A DNA stretch of 52,148 nt from JAWVFN01 sp963696625. Its GTDB lineage: Bacteria; Actinomycetota; Thermoleophilia; Solirubrobacterales; 70-9. The notes beneath the pieces were generated by a model, which saw nothing but the letters and a program-made list of their open reading frames with translations, was not told the origin of the DNA and did not search any database. Both the position numbers and the translations under genes were made by a program. Of this stretch, positions 16,308 to 22,566 are shown one piece after another (within the stretch, counting starts at the first letter, position 1; each line of letters begins with the position of its first letter). Where the stretch lies: NCBI GenBank assembly GCA_963696625.1, contig CAVOKZ010000028.1, positions 1-52,148 of the forward strand, given 5' to 3'.

Positions 16308-16376
16308 CCAGTTTACCGGCCGCTCACTCCGCGGCGCCCCGGCAAGCCTCCGCCCTGCTCGGCGGCGAGCCGCGGC

Positions 16377-16382
16377 TACGCT
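16377..16382 (+). promoter_or_regulatory. Candidate -10 (TACGCT) for the glycosyltransferase
   Basis: TACGCT ends 7 bases before the GTG at 16390, which supports that start over possible upstream ones. Confidence 0.45.
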
Positions 16383-16389
16383 TCGCCCG

Positions 16390-17463
16390 GTGAACAAGCT
16401 GATCATCCAGATCCCGGCGCTCAACGAGGAGGCGGTGCTGCCCGTCACCCTCGGCGAGCTGCCGCGTGAGGTCCCCGGGTTCGACACGGTCGAGTGGCTG
16501 GTGATCGACGATGGCTCGACCGACCGCACGGTCGAGGTCGCGCGCGAGCACGGCGTCGAGCACATCGTCAAGTTGACGACCAACCGCGGTCTGGCGACCG
16601 CGTTCCAGGCCGGCCTCGACGCGAGCCTCAAGCTCGGCGCCGACGTGATCGTCAACACCGATGCCGACAACCAGTACAGCGCGGGCGACATCCCGGCGCT
16701 GGTCGAGCCGATCGTCGCCGGCCGGGCCGACATGGTCGTCGGCAACCGCGAGGTGACCAACATCGAGCACTTCTCACGGGTCAAGAAATTGCTGCAGCGC
16801 GTCGGCAGCGCCGTCGTCAACCGCGCCTCGGGCACCGACATCCCCGACACGACCTCCGGCTTTCGCGCTTATGACCGGGAGGCCGCGATCCAGACGATCG
16901 TCGTCTCGGAGTTCACGTACACGCTCGAGAGCCTGATCGCCGCCGGCAAGATGCAGATCGCAATCGACCACGTGCCGGTGAAGACCAACCCGGTGCTGCG
17001 CGAGTCACGCCTCTTCCCCTCGGTCGGCTCCTACGTCGGCCGCAACGCCGTCTCGATCTTCCGCGTCTACTCGATGTACCACCCGCTGCGTGTGTTCAGC
17101 GTCGCCGCGATCGCGCTCGCGATCGGCGCCCTCGCCGCCTGGATGCCGTTCCTGATCGACTGGATCTTCAACGGCGACACCTCGGGCCACATCCAGTCGC
17201 TGATCCTCGGCGCCGTGCTCTCGATCGCCGCGGTCCAGGTCTTCGCGCTCGGCGTCGTGGGCGACATCCTCGCCGGCAACCGGGCGATCACCCAGCGCGT
17301 GTTCGAGCGCGTGCGCCGGATCGAGCTGCAGCTGGGAGTCGAGCCCTCGCACTACGAACGCGAGCGCGCGCCGGCATCGACCGCCGCCTCCTCCGCTGCG
17401 CGCCCGGGGGCGGCGGAAGAGGGCTCCGGCGGGGTGGACCGTATCGGCCGCATCCCTCGATGA
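16390..17463 (+). CDS. Family 2 membrane glycosyltransferase
   Basis: 357-aa GT2 enzyme related to polyprenyl-phosphate sugar transferases (DPM1/GtrB type). The nucleotide-sugar site shows IPALNEEAVLP (about 7-17), IDDGSTDRT (about 39-47) and the metal-binding DADNQY (about 97-102). Two C-terminal transmembrane segments (about 240-263 and 278-300) anchor it. The last 30 residues are Ala/Ser/Gly-rich and overlap a dispersed repeat (17381-17425), so they are probably not part of the core enzyme. Start GTG 16390 is placed directly before NKLIIQIPALNEE. It overlaps the flippase gene (ATGA), so the two probably build and export one glycan or lipid-linked sugar. Confidence 0.88.
   Translation: MNKLIIQIPALNEEAVLPVTLGELPREVPGFDTVEWLVIDDGSTDRTVEVAREHGVEHIVKLTTNRGLATAFQAGLDASLKLGADVIVNTDADNQYSAGDIPALVEPIVAGRADMVVGNREVTNIEHFSRVKKLLQRVGSAVVNRASGTDIPDTTSGFRAYDREAAIQTIVVSEFTYTLESLIAAGKMQIAIDHVPVKTNPVLRESRLFPSVGSYVGRNAVSIFRVYSMYHPLRVFSVAAIALAIGALAAWMPFLIDWIFNGDTSGHIQSLILGAVLSIAAVQVFALGVVGDILAGNRAITQRVFERVRRIELQLGVEPSHYERERAPASTAASSAARPGAAEEGSGGVDRIGRIPR
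17381..17425. repeat. GC-rich hairpin repeat inside the glycosyltransferase 3' end
   Basis: CCGCCGCCTCCTCCGCTGCG...CGGGGGCGGCGGA, matching 12664-12703 closely, including the trailing GGGCTC. It encodes the STAASSAARPGAAEEGSGG part of the GT2 tail and pairs CCGCCGCC with GGGCGGCGG. Confidence 0.78.
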
Positions 17464-18893
17464 GCGCCGGTTCGCGGGACGCGGCGGCGGAGGCCCGCGG
17501 CTATGGCAAGCGCGCCAGCCTGCTGTCGATCGGGGTCGGGGCCACGGGCCTCGTCACCTATCTCTACTTCGCGATCGCCTCGCACGAGCTGTCGAAGACC
17601 GACTACGGCGAGATCGCGATTCTCTGGTCGGCCTGCTTCATCACGATCTCGACCCTGCAGCGGCCGATCGAGCAGCTGCTCTCGCGCTCGATCGCCGAGC
17701 ACCTGGCCAAGGGCCAGTCGCCGCGCGAGCCGATGCGGGTCGCGGCGACGATCCAGATCGCGGTCGCCGTCGCCTTCGTCGCGCTGGCGCTGATCCTCCG
17801 CGGCCCACTCCAGGACGACCTGCTCTCGGGCCAGAAGACCCTCTACTGGATCTACGTCGGCTCGGTGACCTTCTACGGCGCCAGCTACTTCGCCCGCGGC
17901 TATCTAGCCGGCACCCACCGGCTCCAGCTCTATGCCGCGCTGATCTTCTCGGAGTCGATGGCAAGGACCCTGTTCGCGCTGCTGGTCGCCGTCGGCGTCA
18001 GCAGTGGCCAATCCGCCGTCGCCCTCGGCATCCTCGTCGCCCCCGCCCTGAGCTTGATCGTCGTTCCCTTCGCCTTCACGCGCCAGGGACGGGCGGCTGC
18101 CACTCAGGCGGGGTCGGGGGATCCGCCGAGGAAACCCAAGAACGCCGCCAGTGGTTCTGGCGGCGGCTCCCCCGACGCCGCCGCCGAGTCCGACTTCACG
18201 CTCGCCCACGGAGGAGGCTTCGCCGGCGCCGTCCTGCTGATCATGCTCAGCGAGCAGACCTTCCTCAACGCCGGCCCCCTGCTGATCCAAGCCACCTCCG
18301 GCGCCGCCCTGGCCGGCTTCGTCTTCAACATCCTGATGATCGCCCGGGCCCCGATCCAGCTGTTCCAGGCCGTCCAGACGAGCCTCCTCCCCCACCTGAC
18401 CAAGCTCCAATCGGGGGGCAGCACCGACGACCAGGAGGCTTTCAGCGCCTCGGTGCGGGTGACGATCCGCGCGGTCGCGTCGTTCGCGGCCCTGGTGACG
18501 CTGGCGATGCTGATCGCCGGGCCGAAGCTGATGCAGATCGCCTTCGGCGACAACTTCGACTACTCGCGCAGCGACCTCGTGATCGTCTCGATCGGCATGG
18601 GGATCTATCTCGCGGCCGGCACGCTGAACCAGGCCGCGCTGGCCCAGGGCCAGGTGCGCCGCGCGGCGGCGTGCTGGGTCTTCTGCGGCGCCGCGTTTGT
18701 CGCCTGGTGCCTGCTGCCGATCATGAGCGAGACGAAGCGGGTCGAGGTCGGATATCTCGCCGGTTCAGCGCTGCTCTGCGCCCTGCTCTATCTGATCTAC
18801 CGCCGCCCGAAACCGCGCGAAGAGGACAAGGTCGGCCCGGGGTCACCGGAGGAGCTCGAGGTGCAGATTGCCTCGGGGGACGAAGCCGGCTAG
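17460..18893 (+). CDS. Polysaccharide/lipid-linked oligosaccharide flippase (MOP superfamily)
   Basis: 477-aa integral membrane protein with about 12 hydrophobic segments in two halves, matching Wzx/MATE-like oligosaccharide flippases. N-terminal VTYLYFAIASHELSKTDYGEIAI and central FARGYLAGTHRLQLYA are characteristic. Between the halves (about 212-250) lies a hydrophilic Gly/Ser/Pro linker encoded by an inverted repeat (18113-18176). ATG 17460 overlaps the GT2 stop. The stop shares CTAG with the converging channel gene. The substrate is unknown; pairing with GT2 suggests envelope glycan assembly. Confidence 0.83.
   Translation: MSAGSRDAAAEARGYGKRASLLSIGVGATGLVTYLYFAIASHELSKTDYGEIAILWSACFITISTLQRPIEQLLSRSIAEHLAKGQSPREPMRVAATIQIAVAVAFVALALILRGPLQDDLLSGQKTLYWIYVGSVTFYGASYFARGYLAGTHRLQLYAALIFSESMARTLFALLVAVGVSSGQSAVALGILVAPALSLIVVPFAFTRQGRAAATQAGSGDPPRKPKNAASGSGGGSPDAAAESDFTLAHGGGFAGAVLLIMLSEQTFLNAGPLLIQATSGAALAGFVFNILMIARAPIQLFQAVQTSLLPHLTKLQSGGSTDDQEAFSASVRVTIRAVASFAALVTLAMLIAGPKLMQIAFGDNFDYSRSDLVIVSIGMGIYLAAGTLNQAALAQGQVRRAAACWVFCGAAFVAWCLLPIMSETKRVEVGYLAGSALLCALLYLIYRRPKPREEDKVGPGSPEELEVQIASGDEAG
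18113..18176. repeat. Imperfect 16-bp inverted repeat inside the flippase gene
   Basis: Left arm GTCGGGGGATCCGCCG (18113-18128) pairs with CGGCGGCTCCCCCGAC (18161-18176), 15 of 16 matching, and a nested GCCGCCAG/CTGGCGGC (18144-18164) sits inside. It encodes only the hydrophilic linker between transmembrane halves, as expected for an inserted element. Confidence 0.75.
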
Positions 18894-19936
18894 GTCGCTG
18901 GTCGCTGGTCGCTGGTCGCTGGAGATGCCACGGGTTCGCTCGGCGTGAACAGGTCCTCGAGGCGCTCCATCGTCGCGCTGGTGCCGGCGGCGACGAGGAC
19001 GTCGCCGGGGTTGAGCTGGGTGTCGCTGGCGGGTTGGGGCTCGACCCGGCCGGCGGCGGTTCGCAGCGCGACGATCATCGACGACCCCTTGATCTCGGCG
19101 ATCCGCTTGCCCGCGCCGGGGCAACCCGGGGCGACCTCGATCTCCTCCATCCGGTACTCGGGGGCGACGTCGACGACGCCTGAGACCTGAGGGTGCATGG
19201 CCAGGCGCGCGATCTCGGCGCCGCTGGCGCGGTAGGGCGAGATCACGCGGTCAGCGCCGGCGCGCTTGAGCTTCTTTGCCGAGTCCTCATGGCTGGCGCG
19301 GGCGACGATCAGGATGTCCTCGCGGATCTCGCGCACCGTGAGGCAGATGAAGATGTTCTCGGCGTCGTCGTCGTGGCAGGCCATCACGGTTCGCGCGCGC
19401 TCGAGCCCGGCGCCGCGCAGCACCTCGTCGTCGGACGGCCGGCCTTCGAGGAAGGGAGCATCGAACTCGCGGGCGAAGACGCGGTTGGCGTTGTTCGAGT
19501 CGATCACCGCGAACCTATGGCCGGCGACGGTGAGGTCGCGGGCGACCTGGCGGCCGACGCGGCCGAAGCCGCAGATCAGGTGGTGGTCTTCGAGGCCTTC
19601 CATGTTTCGCAGGGTACGGCGCTCCTCGAGCAGCTCCCCGAGGTGTCCGGCGACGAAGAACTCCGTGACCGTGACCAGCGCGTAGAAGAGCGTACCCACG
19701 CCGAGCACGATCAGCACGACCTTGAGCGCCTGGCCGCCGGCGGACTCCGGGTCCTCGATCGAGCCCACAGTGGCGATCGTGTCGAGGGTCCAGAGGAAAC
19801 CGAACCAGACCGAGGTGCCCTCGGTGATCACAAAGCCGATCGTCCCCAGGGCGACGAGTCCGAGGATCAGCCCACAGAGGCGGGCCAGACCGCCGAGGTA
19901 GGGCCGCAGCGAGGTGTCGGTCCCGAGGCGCTGCAA
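18890..19936 (-). CDS. Two-TM potassium-channel-like protein with RCK (TrkA-N/TrkA-C) domains
   Basis: 348 aa: TM1 (about 20-38), pore region LWTLDTIATVGSIEDPE (48-64), TM2 (about 71-94), then a TrkA-N/RCK Rossmann domain with HHLICGFGRVGRQVARDL (118-135) and a TrkA-C domain (about 250-335). The layout is that of MthK-type gated channels, but the selectivity filter TVGYGD is replaced by TVGSIED, so K+ selectivity is doubtful. TTG start at 19936, 8 bases after the rpe stop; no better start is apparent. The C-terminus SDQRPAT is repeated because of 7-bp tandem repeats. Confidence 0.87.
   Translation of the reverse strand: MQRLGTDTSLRPYLGGLARLCGLILGLVALGTIGFVITEGTSVWFGFLWTLDTIATVGSIEDPESAGGQALKVVLIVLGVGTLFYALVTVTEFFVAGHLGELLEERRTLRNMEGLEDHHLICGFGRVGRQVARDLTVAGHRFAVIDSNNANRVFAREFDAPFLEGRPSDDEVLRGAGLERARTVMACHDDDAENIFICLTVREIREDILIVARASHEDSAKKLKRAGADRVISPYRASGAEIARLAMHPQVSGVVDVAPEYRMEEIEVAPGCPGAGKRIAEIKGSSMIVALRTAAGRVEPQPASDTQLNPGDVLVAAGTSATMERLEDLFTPSEPVASPATSDQRPAT
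18894..18921. repeat. Four tandem copies of GTCGCTG
   Basis: A 7-bp unit repeated four times over the last codons of the channel gene and next to the convergent stop. As 7 is not a multiple of 3, copy-number change would shift the frame and alter only the extreme C-terminus. Confidence 0.9.
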
Positions 19937-19944
19937 GGCGCGGG

Positions 19945-20673
19945 CTACTCGGCGCCGGCGGCCGCGGTGATCTCGCGGTAGGCCGCGGCGGGGTCCTCGG
20001 CGCCGAAGACGGCCGAGCCGGCGACGAAGAGGCCGGCGCCCGCCTCGGCGACGCTTCCGGCGGTGCTCGGGTCGATGCCACCGTCGACCTCGATCGCGGC
20101 ATCGGGGTCCTGGGCGTGAAGGCGCTCGACCTTGCCGGGCGAGGAGGCGATGAACGGCTGGCCGCCCCAGCCTGGGTTGACCGTCATGCAGAGGAGGATG
20201 TCGGCGACGCCGGTGATCTCGGCCGCCGCCTCGAGCGGCGTGCCCGGGTTGATCGCCAACCCCGCGAGGCAGCCGAGCTCGCGAATCGCGTTGAGGGTGC
20301 GGTTTACGTGCGGGGTCGCCTCGGCGTGAAAGGTGATCGAGTCCGCCCCGGCCTTGGCGAATTCCTCGACCTGCCGGTCCGGGCTCTCGATCATCAGGTG
20401 GACGTCGATCGCGCCGCCCGCGGAATGGACCTGGTCGGCGATCGAGGAGGCGACAAGCGGGCCGATCGTGATTGGCGGAACGAAGTGGCCGTCCATGACG
20501 TCGACATGGATGATCCGGGCGCCGGCGTCCATCACCGCGGCGACCTGCGAGCCGAGCTTCGAGAAGTCGGCCGAGAGGATCGAGGGCGCGACGCGCCTGC
20601 TCGTATAGAGCTCGTGCGCGGCGGTACCAGAAGCCGACGCATATGACGAGGAGCCGCTAGGCGACGAAGTCAT
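19945..20673 (-). CDS. rpe: Ribulose-phosphate 3-epimerase
   Basis: 242-aa TIM-barrel enzyme interconverting ribulose 5-phosphate and xylulose 5-phosphate. Family motifs: APSILSADFSKLG (about 29-41), HVDVMDGHFVPPITIGP (metal His and Asp), VHLMIESPD, TVNPGWGGQPFI and EVDGGIDPSTA. There is a Ser/Ala-rich N-terminal extension of about 27 residues before the usual start of the family, but no other in-frame start exists. Ribulose 5-phosphate is also a RibBA substrate. Confidence 0.96.
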   Translation of the reverse strand: MTSSPSGSSSYASASGTAAHELYTSRRVAPSILSADFSKLGSQVAAVMDAGARIIHVDVMDGHFVPPITIGPLVASSIADQVHSAGGAIDVHLMIESPDRQVEEFAKAGADSITFHAEATPHVNRTLNAIRELGCLAGLAINPGTPLEAAAEITGVADILLCMTVNPGWGGQPFIASSPGKVERLHAQDPDAAIEVDGGIDPSTAGSVAEAGAGLFVAGSAVFGAEDPAAAYREITAAAGAE

Positions 20674-20691
20674 GAGCGTAGATGGTGGCCA

Positions 20692-20946
20692 TCAGATCGG
20701 GCGCAGCATCGAGTGGCCGCATTTCTGGCACTTCATGTCCTCGGTGCGGCTCATGCGCGCGATCGTCTGGTGCTCAGCACAGTTCGGGCACTGCGAGACG
20801 AGCTCGTAGCGCCGCAGGCAATAGACACACACGAATCTGCCCGGGAGCTGTGCCGGCCGCAGCCAGGGCTCGCCGCAGCCGGGACAATCCGGCCGCTCGA
20901 CGAGCGCCCCGGGCGACGCCTTGTTCTTGTCCTTGTCCGTGGCCAT
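20692..20946 (-). CDS. Small zinc-ribbon protein of unknown function
   Basis: 84 aa with four CxxC pairs: CPGC, CVYC, CPNC and CQKC, enough for two zinc ribbons. The rest is charged and lacks a hydrophobic core, so a nucleic-acid or protein-binding role is possible but not shown. It lies 18 bases before rpe and 21 bases after fmt. TACGAT (20955-20960) ends 8 bases before its ATG. Confidence 0.75.
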   Translation of the reverse strand: MATDKDKNKASPGALVERPDCPGCGEPWLRPAQLPGRFVCVYCLRRYELVSQCPNCAEHQTIARMSRTEDMKCQKCGHSMLRPI

Positions 20947-20954
20947 GCACCCTG

Positions 20955-20960
20955 ATCGTA
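20955..20960 (-). promoter_or_regulatory. Candidate -10 (TACGAT) for the zinc-ribbon gene
   Basis: TACGAT ends 8 bases before ATG 20946, in the short gap after fmt. It may give an internal leaderless promoter for zinc-ribbon-rpe-channel. Confidence 0.4.
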
Positions 20961-20967
20961 CCCCCGT

Positions 20968-21879
20968 TCACACGGCCCGACCGGGGCTTGGGTGTCCGCG
21001 CAGGAACTCCTCTGCCCCCATCGCGCGGCCGCCGGGCGGCTTGACCGTGTCGAGACGCAGTCCGCCGGTGGCCGTGCCGAGCACCAAACCATCCTCGCCG
21101 GAGGCGATCTCTCCCCGCGGCGGACCCTCCCCGACCGCCGTCGCCGACTCGACGCCGAGACGGTCGCCGCCGCCGAGCTGGAGATAGGTGCCGACGTGGC
21201 CCGCGAGGGCGCGCACCGCGTTGGCCAGTTCGCTCGCCGGCCGGGCGGGATCGAGGCGGCGCTCCTCGGGCGTGATCTTCTCGGCGTAGGTGGCGGCGTC
21301 GTCGTCCTGCTCGGCGAACTCGAGCTCGCCCCGCGCGAACGCGTCGAGCGCCGCGACCAGCATCTCGCCGCCGAGCTCGGCCAGGCGCGCCGAGACCGAG
21401 GGGAAGTCCTCGTCGGGCGCAATCGCGATCTCCTCCTGGGCGGCGACCGGGCCCGAGTCGAGACCTTCGGTCAGCCGCATGATGCTCACCCCGGTGCGCT
21501 CGTCTCCGGCCATGATCGCGCGCTCGAGCGGCGCCGCCCCTCGCCAGCGGGGCAGCAGCGAAGGATGGACGTTGAGCATCGGAAACTCGCTGAGCAGCGG
21601 CTCCTTGATCAGCTGGCCGAAGGCACAGACGACGATCGCCTCCGGCTTGGCGGCGCGGATCCGCTCCAGCGCCTCCTCGTCGTTGACGCTCTCGAACTGC
21701 GCCGGCTCGAGGCCGAGCTGCTTCGCGGTCGCCGCCGCGGGCGGCGGCGCGACGCGGCGGCCGCGTCCCTGGCGGCGATCCGGTGGGGTCACCACCAGCG
21801 CCGGGCGGTGGCGCGATTCGGCGAGCCGGCGCAGGACCGCCGCCGCGAACTCGGACGTCCCGAGGTAGGCGGTCCTCAA
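20968..21879 (-). CDS. fmt: Methionyl-tRNA formyltransferase
   Basis: 303-aa enzyme formylating initiator Met-tRNA. It starts TTG at 21879 overlapping the def stop (TTGA), giving RTAYLGTSEFAAAVL, which is the conserved family start. It has the SLLP motif in NVHPSLLPRWRGAAPLE, catalytic-region GDERTGVSIM and the C-terminal OB-like tRNA-binding domain (YLQLGGGDRLGVESA). It pairs with def, which removes the formyl group. Confidence 0.95.
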   Translation of the reverse strand: MRTAYLGTSEFAAAVLRRLAESRHRPALVVTPPDRRQGRGRRVAPPPAAATAKQLGLEPAQFESVNDEEALERIRAAKPEAIVVCAFGQLIKEPLLSEFPMLNVHPSLLPRWRGAAPLERAIMAGDERTGVSIMRLTEGLDSGPVAAQEEIAIAPDEDFPSVSARLAELGGEMLVAALDAFARGELEFAEQDDDAATYAEKITPEERRLDPARPASELANAVRALAGHVGTYLQLGGGDRLGVESATAVGEGPPRGEIASGEDGLVLGTATGGLRLDTVKPPGGRAMGAEEFLRGHPSPGRAV

Positions 21880-22520
21880 CCGTCCCCGGAAGTCTCTGGG
21901 TCCTCGTCTTCGTCGGGCCGAGGCGGCGAGTAGGTCTCGCCCTCGCGAAGGGCTCGAAGCGCCGCCTTGCGCTGCTCCTTCGGAGCGTGCGAGAGCATCA
22001 GCACCCCGTCGAGGTGGTCGATCTCGTGCTGGAGCACCCGCGCCTCGAGGCCCGAGGCCTCGATCTCGATCGGCGAGCCGTCGGCGGCGAGCCCCTTCAC
22101 CCGCGCATACAGCGGGCGCTCGACGTCGACGACGATGCCCGGGATGCTGAGGCAGCCCTCCTCGGCCGTCGCCTGCTCTTCGGAGAGCCACCCGATCTCG
22201 GGGTTGACGATCGCGGTGGCCGGGGCGTCGGCCCCGGCCTGAAAGACGAGCGCGCGGCGCAGGATCCCGAGCTGGGTCGCGGCCAGCCCGACCCCCATCG
22301 CGTCGTGCATGATCCGCACCATCCGCGCCAGGTCGGCGATCAGCGCCTCGTCGAACTCGGTCACCTCCGAGGCGCGCGAGCGCAGCACGGGATCGCCGAA
22401 CTTGACGACCTCGGCGAGCGCCTCACGGCGGCGCTCGAGCGTCGCCTCGTCGAGCCCCTCGGGCTCTTCGGCGCTCTCGAGCGGCGCATCTTGCTCTTCG
22501 ATGAGGGTGTCTTCAGCCAC
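21876..22520 (-). CDS. def: Peptide deformylase
   Basis: 214-aa metalloenzyme removing N-formyl from nascent proteins. All three motifs are present: GVGLAATQ (about 98-105), EGCLSIPG (about 142-149) and QHEIDHLDG (about 186-194), whose Cys and two His bind the metal. About 35 acidic residues precede the usual family start and the C-terminus is Asp/Glu-rich. GTG start at 22520 is backed by TAAGCT (22527-22532) 6 bases upstream. Confidence 0.96.
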   Translation of the reverse strand: MAEDTLIEEQDAPLESAEEPEGLDEATLERRREALAEVVKFGDPVLRSRASEVTEFDEALIADLARMVRIMHDAMGVGLAATQLGILRRALVFQAGADAPATAIVNPEIGWLSEEQATAEEGCLSIPGIVVDVERPLYARVKGLAADGSPIEIEASGLEARVLQHEIDHLDGVLMLSHAPKEQRKAALRALREGETYSPPRPDEDEDPETSGDG

Positions 22521-22526
22521 GAAACG

Positions 22527-22532
22527 AGCTTA
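22527..22532 (-). promoter_or_regulatory. Candidate -10 (TAAGCT) for def
   Basis: TAAGCT ends 6 bases before the def GTG at 22520, in the 46-base gap after priA, so def-fmt may have their own leaderless promoter. Confidence 0.45.
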
Positions 22533-22566
22533 GAACCTATCCCGTCGGGGATGTGCCCCTGGGTTT

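Noticed and set aside
16206..16389. FMN riboswitch upstream of ribD
   Set aside because: The gap holds the palindromic repeat, a TetR-like inverted repeat and the glycosyltransferase -10; none of the conserved RFN-element blocks is seen.
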